DNA from: DSSM01 sp964484125
GTDB taxonomy: Bacteria > Bacteroidota > Ignavibacteria > Tepidaquicellales > Tepidaquicellaceae
Length of the DNA stretch: 30,408 nt
Assembly: GCA_964484125.1 (NCBI GenBank)
Contig: CAZAEK010000022.1
Location: forward strand, 1-30,408
Direction: 5' to 3'
Part shown: positions 23,925-30,408 of the stretch, in pieces
Position numbering within the stretch: position 1 is the first letter of the stretch
Layout: every line of letters begins with the position of its first letter
The notes under the pieces: generated by a model
What the model was told of the DNA's origin: nothing
Databases searched by the model: none
Seen by the model: only the letters and a program-made list of their open reading frames with translations
Program-made: the position numbers and the translations under genes

Positions 23925-25526
23925 ATGAAAGTTAAGTTGCTCAACAAGCTCAGTGTTAAGTTAGTATTGGTTATTTCTATTGTTTTAGTAATTGTTTTTG
24001 CAGTTAATACCTATGTTGCAATTACGTACCTTGAAAATGAGCTTACGGAGATTCACAAGCAATCTGCTTTTTCTGCGAGTGATCTGATTAAAAGTTCAAC
24101 CCGCCACAGCATGCTTCACAATAACAGGGAAGATATTTATAATACAATCAGAACAATAGGAAATGAGCCGGGTTTTCTGAAAGTAAGGATATTCAATAAG
24201 CAGGGTGTAATTTCATATTCATCAGATTCTTCGGAAATTGGCAAAGAAGTTGATATGAATAATGAATCCTGTATTGCTTGCCATACAAGCAACGGGCGGA
24301 AAAATGTTGACAGTAAAGAGTTATTCAGGTCATTTTTTGTTTCCCCCGATGAGAGAGCATTTGGCTTAATAAATCCAATAAGAAATGAAGCTGATTGTTA
24401 TACTGCAGAGTGCCATGCCCATAGTAATTCAGTCGGAATGCTTGGTGTACTTGATGTTGTAATTTCAATGAAAAAAGCAGATATTTCAATTTCCAATACA
24501 AAGAGTACGATAATTATAAATTTTCTTATAATTACTCTGATAATATCAACAATAAGCGGTACTTTCATTTATGTATTGATTAATAAACCTTTGAAAAGGG
24601 TTTCAAAGGGAATAGATGAACTTGGCAGCGGAAATCTTAATTACAGAATACCGGTAAAAGAGCGTGATGAAGTAGGGATTATTTCCAAACAATTTAACGA
24701 TATGGCGAGAAAATTATCTTCAGCATATAATGAAATCAAAGAATGGTCTGATACACTAAACACAAAGGTAGAGGAAAAAACACAGGAATTAAAAACTATA
24801 TATGAACAGATAGTTCAGATGGAGAAACTTGCCTCGCTTGGGAAACTATCAGCAACAGTAGCACACGAGTTAAATAATCCGTTAGAAGGCATATTAACTT
24901 ACAGCAAACTTGTTTCGAAAAAGTTAAAAAAAGAAGGTACTAATGAAAAGTTAACCGAGTATCTTGATTTGATATCCGATGAAGCGTCAAGATGCGGAAG
25001 GATTGTAAAAGATATGCTGATATTTTCACATACTGATAAAGAAGAATTTAATGTTTGTAATATAACAGAAATAATCGGAAAGAGTATAAAGTTAATCGAT
25101 CACCATCTTAAAATTAATAATATAAAACTTAAAAGCAATTTTGAAAATGAAGTGATGAATATAAGTTGTAATGGTCAGAAGATACAACAGGCACTTATGT
25201 CACTTTTAATTAATGCCATTGAATCAATGCAATCAAAAGGAGAAGGTACTATAGAAATAACAACACGTAAATCCGGTGAAAATATAGAGATAAGAATTTC
25301 AGATACAGGAGGCGGAATAGACAGCAAGGATTTGCCCCATATATTTGACCCGTTTTATTCTACAAAGGAAGCGGGAAAGGGAACCGGCTTAGGGCTGTCA
25401 GTTGTGTATGGAATAATAAATGCGCATAAGGGAAAGATTGAAGTTGAGGAAACCTCAAACAGCGGAACTACATTTAAAATTATATTACCAATAGAAATAA
25501 AAAAAGAGGAAAATGAAAAAATTTAA
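23925..25526 (+). CDS. Sensor histidine kinase with c-type heme motifs in the periplasmic domain
   Basis: 533 residues. Membrane helices at ~11-30 and ~195-218 enclose a periplasmic sensor of ~165 residues. It contains one classic c-heme site, CIACH (116-120), and a CX4CH site, CYTAECH (158-164), a spacing known in cytochrome c3-type hemes. A HAMP domain (~219-270) and a coiled coil lead to HisKA with phospho-acceptor His 314 (VAHELNNPLEG), then HATPase_c: N-box Asn 430, DTGGG (460-464), FDPFYSTK (474-481), GTGLGL (486-491). Related heme-bearing PAS-like sensors are known in Geobacter. Redox state or a gas such as O2, NO or CO is the likely signal. Its 3' end overlaps the regulator gene by 14 bp, so the two are translationally coupled. 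Confidence 0.92.
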   Translation: MKVKLLNKLSVKLVLVISIVLVIVFAVNTYVAITYLENELTEIHKQSAFSASDLIKSSTRHSMLHNNREDIYNTIRTIGNEPGFLKVRIFNKQGVISYSSDSSEIGKEVDMNNESCIACHTSNGRKNVDSKELFRSFFVSPDERAFGLINPIRNEADCYTAECHAHSNSVGMLGVLDVVISMKKADISISNTKSTIIINFLIITLIISTISGTFIYVLINKPLKRVSKGIDELGSGNLNYRIPVKERDEVGIISKQFNDMARKLSSAYNEIKEWSDTLNTKVEEKTQELKTIYEQIVQMEKLASLGKLSATVAHELNNPLEGILTYSKLVSKKLKKEGTNEKLTEYLDLISDEASRCGRIVKDMLIFSHTDKEEFNVCNITEIIGKSIKLIDHHLKINNIKLKSNFENEVMNISCNGQKIQQALMSLLINAIESMQSKGEGTIEITTRKSGENIEIRISDTGGGIDSKDLPHIFDPFYSTKEAGKGTGLGLSVVYGIINAHKGKIEVEETSNSGTTFKIILPIEIKKEENEKI

Positions 25527-26856
25527 AATTTTGGTTGTTGACGATGAAAAAATTGTCAGAGAATCACTTTTCCATTGGTTTGAAGAAGAAGGATATGAAG
25601 TAGAAACTGCTGAAGATGCTTTGATAGCATTAAAAAAATTTGATAGAGGGAAATACGATCTCGCATTACTTGATATGAAGATGCCGGGAATGAGCGGTCT
25701 TGAGCTCCTTTCGAAAATAAAGGAAATTGATCCGGATTGTATAGTGATATTGATAACTGCATTTGCTTCTGTTCCATCAGCGATACAGGCGCTTAAGCAG
25801 GGAGCATACGATTATGTAACCAAACCCGTTGATCCTGACGAATTAAATCACCTCGTAAAAAATGCACTTGAACAGAAAGCGTTAAAAGAGGAAAATTACA
25901 GACTGAAAAGCAGTTTTGAGGAAATGATAATACCTGATAATCTGGTTGGAGAAAGTGAAGAGATGCAAAAGATATTTGAGTTGATAAGTACAGTAGCGCC
26001 GACAGATACGACAGTAATGATAAGGGGTGAAAGCGGAACAGGTAAAGAATTAGTGGCAAAGGCGATACATCTCAATAGTAAAAGAAAATATTTCCCGATA
26101 GTAACAGTAAATTGTGGTGCGCTTGCTGAGACGCTTCTTGAAAGCGAATTATTCGGACATGAAAAAGGTTCATTTACAGGTGCACATCACAGGCGCAAAG
26201 GGAAATTTGAAATGGCAAACGGCGGTACAATATTCCTTGATGAAATCGGTTCAATTTCAACAAAAATGCAAATCGAATTATTGCGTGTGATAGAAACGAA
26301 AAAATTCAGCAGAGTAGGTGGAAATGATGTAATTTCCAGTGACTTCCGTGTAATAGCGGCGACAAATGAAAGACTTGAAGATTTGGTCAAGGAGGGAAAA
26401 TTCAGGGAAGATTTATTTTACAGGTTAAACGTTTTTACGCTTGTAATACCTCCTCTAAGGGAGAGAAAAAAAGATATACCTGTTCTTGCAAATTATTTTC
26501 TGAATAAGTTTTCTACTGCAATGAATAAAGGTATTAAAAGTATTTCAAATGAGGCAATGAATTTCCTTGTTGAGTATAATTGGTATGGTAATGTGAGAGA
26601 ACTTGAAAATGCAATTGAAAGGGCAGTTGTAGTCGGCAAAGGAAGTCAGATACAGATTTCTGATTTGCCATTTGGAAGTCAGAATACCGAAGTTGCAGAA
26701 AAGCAAAATTTATCCCTTGCAGAAATAGAAAAGGAATATATTGAGAAAACACTGATAAAAAACGACTGGAATATCTCAAGGAGTGCGGAAATACTCGGAA
26801 TTGACAGGGTAACGCTTTACAATAAAATCGGAAAATACGGATTGAAAAAAAACTAA
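25513..26856 (+). CDS. NtrC/AtoC-family sigma-54-dependent response regulator
   Basis: 447 residues. The receiver domain has acidic residues D10-D11-E12, phospho-acceptor Asp 54 and Lys 104 in TKP. The AAA+ domain has Walker A GESGTGKE (172-179), the sigma-54-contacting loop GSFTGA (219-224, a Ser variant of GAFTGA), Walker B IFLDE (240-244) and the FREDLFYRLNVF segment. A C-terminal Fis-type helix-turn-helix lies at ~415-443 (ISRSAEILGIDRVTLYNKI). It should activate sigma-54 promoters from an upstream enhancer after phosphorylation by the overlapping kinase. A purine-rich AGAGGA inside the kinase gene serves as its ribosome site. A candidate target is the promoter at 7899-7914; that link is inferred. 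Confidence 0.95.
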   Translation: MKKFKILVVDDEKIVRESLFHWFEEEGYEVETAEDALIALKKFDRGKYDLALLDMKMPGMSGLELLSKIKEIDPDCIVILITAFASVPSAIQALKQGAYDYVTKPVDPDELNHLVKNALEQKALKEENYRLKSSFEEMIIPDNLVGESEEMQKIFELISTVAPTDTTVMIRGESGTGKELVAKAIHLNSKRKYFPIVTVNCGALAETLLESELFGHEKGSFTGAHHRRKGKFEMANGGTIFLDEIGSISTKMQIELLRVIETKKFSRVGGNDVISSDFRVIAATNERLEDLVKEGKFREDLFYRLNVFTLVIPPLRERKKDIPVLANYFLNKFSTAMNKGIKSISNEAMNFLVEYNWYGNVRELENAIERAVVVGKGSQIQISDLPFGSQNTEVAEKQNLSLAEIEKEYIEKTLIKNDWNISRSAEILGIDRVTLYNKIGKYGLKKN

Positions 26857-26865
26857 TTTCCGGTA

Positions 26866-27384
26866 ATGAAAATTTTTATTGCGCCCCTGAAATTCTCAAA
26901 CAAAACCCTTTTCAGTGATGTTTTATCAAATCTGAAAAAAAATCCGGGATTTGAATCAGAAGAAATATTTCTTGATATAAAAATAAATGATTTTTATTCT
27001 CATCAGAGAAAGCAGTATTATTCTACAGGAATAATTGAAAAGGCAATAGAATTAACGGATATATATGACGGAAAAATTCTGATTCTGACTGAAGTTGATT
27101 TATATGTACCAGTATTGACATTCGTTTTTGGAGAAGCACAGCTTGGAGGGAAACATTCAATAGTATCAATCTGCAGATTACACGAAGAGTTCTATTCAGG
27201 TCAGAGTAATTATAAAATGTTACTTGAGAGAACCCTGAAAGAAATATATCATGAATTAGGTCATAATTTTGGATTAAGGCATTGCAACGACTGGGATTGT
27301 GTAATGCATTCTTCGAACGGAATTGAAGAAGTTGATATTAAGGGTAATTATTACTGCAGTGATTGTATAAAGAGTATAAATTAA
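26866..27384 (+). CDS. amzA: Archaemetzincin metalloprotease
   Basis: 172 residues, no signal peptide, the usual size for archaemetzincins. The metzincin zinc motif HELGHNFGLRH (129-139, catalytic Glu 130) runs directly into the family's Cys-rich second zinc site: Cys 140, Cys 145 (CNDWDCVMHSS, with the Met-turn) and Cys 164/Cys 167 (YYCSDC). It is expected to be a cytoplasmic zinc aminopeptidase or endopeptidase; bacterial substrates are unknown. It starts 9 nt after the sigma-54 regulator on the same strand and ends at a terminator, so it is the last gene of the kinase-regulator operon. Confidence 0.93.
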   Translation: MKIFIAPLKFSNKTLFSDVLSNLKKNPGFESEEIFLDIKINDFYSHQRKQYYSTGIIEKAIELTDIYDGKILILTEVDLYVPVLTFVFGEAQLGGKHSIVSICRLHEEFYSGQSNYKMLLERTLKEIYHELGHNFGLRHCNDWDCVMHSSNGIEEVDIKGNYYCSDCIKSIN

Positions 27385-27396
27385 AAGGATTAAAAA

Positions 27397-27423
27397 AAAC
27401 GCGACTCAAGTGAGCCGCGTTTT
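27397..27423. terminator. Bidirectional intrinsic terminator
   Basis: The stem AAACGCG/CGCGTTT (27397-27403 with 27416-27422), an A-C mismatch, then CTC/GAG closing a 4-nt loop; A run on the left, T run on the right. It separates the convergent amzA and LamG genes. Confidence 0.85.
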
Positions 27424-27448
27424 ATAAAAAATAAAAATGGTTAAGAAA

Positions 27449-29017
27449 TTATTTAATCAGTACCATTTTCTTAACATCGGTGAAGTCGTTTGTTATTAAT
27501 TTGTAGAAATAAATTCCGCTTGAAAGTTCAGAAGCATCAAACGAAACTAAATAGGTACCTGCTGATTTAGTCTCATTAACTAATATTTCAACTTCTTTTC
27601 CAAGAATATCATAGACAACAAGTTTAACAAATTTCGCAGAAGGAATCTGGAATTTTATGTTAGTTACCGGGTTAAAAGGATTAGGATAATTCTGAGACAA
27701 GGCATAATCTTTCGGCACCTTTGCAGAAATAGGAGTAACACTCGTTGGAGTCGGGTTTAAATCAAGATTCCATGTAGCCGCTATTTCAGCAGAATCCAGT
27801 TTGCGTTTATAGAACCGGAATTCGTCAAGATATCCCTGTAAACCAGCCGATGATGAATATCCACCTACTGAAAATCCTGTGCCTGATGTAAAGTTAAATG
27901 GAGTTGACTGTATAACAGTGTTATCCTTAACGCCGTTTTTATAAACAGTAACAGATGTTGAAGCAGAATCATATACTAAGTGTACAACTGTTGGTCCTGG
28001 TAAGATGTTATTTATCGGTACATCTGTTATACCAGTTCCTCTGAATATTGCGCCTCCAACCGGTGCTACGCCACCGACAAAACATCTGAATGAATGTCCT
28101 GGGTCGCCAAAGAGATATCTTGTTGAAGCAGGTGTAATTGAATCAGCTAACCAGAAACTGATTGTGAAACTGCTGGTACCTGTGGAAAGGTTATAACCTG
28201 TTGTAATCTTTGAAGAAGAAATAGCATTTCCGGAGATGCAACTATCAAACTGTCCTCCGTGAGTAAGAGTCAGAGAGGTAATAGTAGCAATTGGATTGCC
28301 AGCACCCGGTACCGCAAAGTTTTTAACTGAATTTGCATCCGGATTATTTTTAAACTTATAGTAAATTAAGTCCGGTACCGGATAAGGAGGATTTGCATTT
28401 ACAACATCAACACCAAAGTTAGTAACAGCACCATTTCCTGTACCTGCATAAGGAACGAACGGGCATCCTCCAACAGACCAGTTTCTTCTGTTGCCAGAGT
28501 AGTTTCCCTGATTAAGAGATAAACCGGAACCTGTTGCTCCGCATTGTCCTACAAATACAATTAAACTTTTTGTAGGGTCATAGTTATACTGAGTTTCAAG
28601 TGTAATTGAGAACCACCCCCCTGAAGTAGCTGTGAGAGTGGCAGAGCTTTCGTAATAAACAGTATCCATCGGACCCCAGAGAGTTGCAAGTGGTAACTGA
28701 GTTATTGTGTCCTGTTTCATTAAAACAGTTAAATTTGAGAAAGTTCTTGTTCCCGACACGGAAGCGTGGAAATAAATAGTTGTGATCTTTTTACCTGATG
28801 GCAGCGGAGCAGGTTGTGAAAAATCACCGGGTAAAAATAGCCATTGCGTTGCTTTACCGAGATTCACGTTAAATGGAAAATAATTTGAGTTTCCCGGAGT
28901 ATTTGAATTGTAATACTGAGGGGTTTGTGCCTGAACAAAAAAAGCTAATGATAAAAAAATTAAAAGGAAAGAAAATGCCTTAAAAGTCAGACTCAAACGT
29001 GTGGTAGGAAGATGCAT
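27449..29017 (-). CDS. T9SS-exported LamG/concanavalin-like protein
   Basis: 522 residues. A signal peptide with a long basic n-region (~1-30, ending VQA before QTPQ) is followed by a beta-rich region (~35-200). A LamG-type jelly roll lies at ~215-425, recognised by FTISFWLAD, the VYKNGVKD hairpin and the closing GYLDEFRFYKRKLDSAEIAATWN block. The end is a T9SS sorting domain (LSQNYPNPFNPVTNIKF ... SSGIYFYKL ... KKMVLIK). LamG domains bind carbohydrates or proteins, so a surface adhesin or polysaccharide-binding role is likely. The start is well supported by a strong Shine-Dalgarno, AAAGGAG, about 9 nt upstream of the ATG. Unlike the genes at 3359 and 5260, its sorting domain does not share the perfect 161-bp repeat. 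Confidence 0.9.
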   Translation of the reverse strand: MHLPTTRLSLTFKAFSFLLIFLSLAFFVQAQTPQYYNSNTPGNSNYFPFNVNLGKATQWLFLPGDFSQPAPLPSGKKITTIYFHASVSGTRTFSNLTVLMKQDTITQLPLATLWGPMDTVYYESSATLTATSGGWFSITLETQYNYDPTKSLIVFVGQCGATGSGLSLNQGNYSGNRRNWSVGGCPFVPYAGTGNGAVTNFGVDVVNANPPYPVPDLIYYKFKNNPDANSVKNFAVPGAGNPIATITSLTLTHGGQFDSCISGNAISSSKITTGYNLSTGTSSFTISFWLADSITPASTRYLFGDPGHSFRCFVGGVAPVGGAIFRGTGITDVPINNILPGPTVVHLVYDSASTSVTVYKNGVKDNTVIQSTPFNFTSGTGFSVGGYSSSAGLQGYLDEFRFYKRKLDSAEIAATWNLDLNPTPTSVTPISAKVPKDYALSQNYPNPFNPVTNIKFQIPSAKFVKLVVYDILGKEVEILVNETKSAGTYLVSFDASELSSGIYFYKLITNDFTDVKKMVLIK

Positions 29018-29131
29018 TGAGATTTCTCCTTTATTTGTTTTTAAATAAATAAATCTATTTTGCGTTTAGGAATATAATTATTAAGAAATTTAAATACAAG
29101 TATTTTATAAACATTTAAAAATAATCTGGTT

Positions 29132-30343
29132 TTATTTTCTATTTCTTTTCCCCGGTAAATCTTTCGGGAAAGATTTGTCATCATGACATGAAGAGCATTG
29201 AGGTGGCTTGGAATAATCCCTATTGATATGACAATTTTCACATTCTGCTTCAAGATGAACTTCAGAAAGTATAAAGCCGGTCCTGCTGTGATTAAAACTG
29301 CCTTTTACAAAGTTTTTATGGCATGAAATACAGTTTCTGTCAAGACTTTTATATGGCATACTGTTACCATGGCAGTCAGCGCAGTTGAGACTACTATGGA
29401 AATTTCCTAAAGCCCAGCCAGTTGACTTTCCGTGATTAAATGGGGACATCTCTGATTCGCTATGACATTTTTTACAGCTATTACCATCGTGGCAGTTTAC
29501 GCATGGCATATGGTGGTCATCAAAAGTCTTCTTTATCTTAACTGGTTTTGTGAAATCAACATTTTCTTTTTTCTCATGACACTTTATGCAATTATCGTTT
29601 TTATGGCAATTAATGCATTTGATTTTAAAAACCTGATAATGTTCATCGTGGAAAAATGTAACAATCTTGCCTTCTATGTAATTTGTTTCCCAGATCATTT
29701 TAGATGGTTCAGGCAGCAACGGATGACTTCTCCCTTTTATTTTTTCTATTGCCTGCTCTCGTTTTAAATCCACATCTGAACCTTTTTGCAAATGGCACTG
29801 AGTATTACAGCCGTTTTCATAGCTCCATTGTTTATGACAGGTAAGACATTGACGGTGGTAAGCGGCTTTTAAATCAGGAATTGCAACATTCTCTCTTTTG
29901 CGTTTATTCTGATGGCAACTTCTGCAGTTCAGAACCGGACCGGTTGTATTATAGTGGTGACAACCTTCACAGCCGGTTGTCATCTCTGACATTTCTGCGT
30001 GAAGTCGGTGTGAAAAAACAACTCCGCTATAATTTTCTGACATTTCGTTAATTAAAACAACTTCCGGACCTTCTTTCGGAGAGTGATATACTGATATCAT
30101 ATTTTTCCTAGGGCAATCCAGAAGACACGGATTTCCGTGAGTAGGATATTCGCATGAATGGCAAGATTTGCAATTCAATGCCTTTTTTAATTCCGGAGAA
30201 AGATTATGCGGGTCATTGGTTTCGGAGTTTTTTTTCTGTGATCCCGTTTTGTGTAAAAGTAATTTTGGCTGCAAAAAAGAATCCGATGCGGTTATCAATC
30301 CCGCAATTGTAAATATTACTGTAACTATAATAAATTTTTTCAT
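29132..30343 (-). CDS. Periplasmic multiheme c-type cytochrome (13 heme motifs)
   Basis: 403 residues with a signal peptide (1-19, MKKFIIVTVIFTIAGLITA). Twelve CXXCH motifs (58-62, 125-129, 140-144, 166-170, 243-247, 252-256, 281-285, 290-294, 321-325, 338-342, 368-372, 383-387) and one CX3CH (CNTQCH, 179-184) are present. Many extra His residues (for example HRLH, HHMP, FNHG, FHSS, FNHS) could be distal ligands, as in cytochrome c3/c7-like chains. After the first heme an unusual Cys cluster appears, SCEYPTHGNPCLLDCPR, with no His. The C-terminus is basic. It is likely a periplasmic electron carrier or a subunit of a respiratory or extracellular electron-transfer chain. Nine-bp repeats precede the gene. 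Confidence 0.95.
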   Translation of the reverse strand: MKKFIIVTVIFTIAGLITASDSFLQPKLLLHKTGSQKKNSETNDPHNLSPELKKALNCKSCHSCEYPTHGNPCLLDCPRKNMISVYHSPKEGPEVVLINEMSENYSGVVFSHRLHAEMSEMTTGCEGCHHYNTTGPVLNCRSCHQNKRKRENVAIPDLKAAYHRQCLTCHKQWSYENGCNTQCHLQKGSDVDLKREQAIEKIKGRSHPLLPEPSKMIWETNYIEGKIVTFFHDEHYQVFKIKCINCHKNDNCIKCHEKKENVDFTKPVKIKKTFDDHHMPCVNCHDGNSCKKCHSESEMSPFNHGKSTGWALGNFHSSLNCADCHGNSMPYKSLDRNCISCHKNFVKGSFNHSRTGFILSEVHLEAECENCHINRDYSKPPQCSSCHDDKSFPKDLPGKRNRK

Positions 30344-30408
30344 ACTTTAAACTTTAAGAACTTTACAAACTTTATAAACTTTATAAACTTTACAAACTTT
30401 ATAAACTT
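30344..30408. repeat. 9-bp tandem repeats upstream of the cytochrome gene
   Basis: Six full units of ACTTTAYAA type (30351-30404: ACTTTAAGA, ACTTTACAA, ACTTTATAA, ACTTTATAA, ACTTTACAA, ACTTTATAA) are flanked by partial units on both sides, one running off the window edge. They start directly before the cytochrome ATG, so they occupy its 5' leader or promoter. Confidence 0.93.

Overview
The window looks like a metagenome-assembled contig from the Ignavibacteria/Chlorobi side of the Bacteroidota group. The reasons are low GC, mostly weak Shine-Dalgarno sites, and four secreted proteins ending in a type IX secretion (T9SS) sorting domain of the 'QNYPNPFNP ... SGVYFY ... KKM.L.K' type common in that lineage. 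A run of exactly 100 N at 10004-10103 marks a scaffold gap. Lineage is inferred from sequence style; no marker gene was searched.

Layout. 1-105: 3' part of tRNA-Ala(GGC) and its terminator. 107-3268: a polytopic membrane protein, a TolB-like lipoprotein and a 39-residue single-TM protein. 3359-6972: two T9SS-exported beta-propeller proteins sharing a perfect 161-bp repeat in their sorting domains. 7106-7792: a DUF302-like protein and a small unknown protein. 7793-8037: an intergenic unit that I consider the best discovery here. It holds four 8-bp half-sites (two forward, two inverted), a textbook sigma-54 -24/-12 promoter, and an ORF-free ~110-nt stretch with a C-rich anti-Shine-Dalgarno-like segment, closed by an intrinsic terminator. 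8148-9947: an FG-GAP/VCBS T9SS protein. 9949-10326: tRNA-Thr(TGT) with two degenerate tRNA-Thr-like copies and terminator repeats around the gap. 10375-13392: an MltD-type LysM lytic transglycosylase and a small secreted protein. 13506-19053: an RluD-family pseudouridine synthase, alpha-glucan phosphorylase, an AtuA/DUF1446 protein and SDR-type threonine dehydrogenase. 19135-22179 (minus): a FadL-like outer-membrane protein, a four-Cys unknown protein and a membrane-anchored GcvH-like protein. 22496-27384 (plus): slipin, NfeD, a histidine kinase with two c-heme motifs in its sensor domain, an NtrC-type sigma-54 activator and an archaemetzincin. 27449-30343 (minus): a LamG T9SS protein and a 13-heme c-type cytochrome preceded by 9-bp tandem repeats.

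How parts may work together. The heme-bearing kinase and sigma-54 activator form a translationally coupled two-component pair that could sense redox state or a gas ligand. The only convincing sigma-54 promoter I found in the window is the one in front of the putative small RNA, so a kinase-regulator-small RNA circuit is a reasonable but unproven hypothesis. The multiheme cytochrome, FadL-like porin and T9SS cargo fit a cell that exchanges electrons and polymers at its surface.
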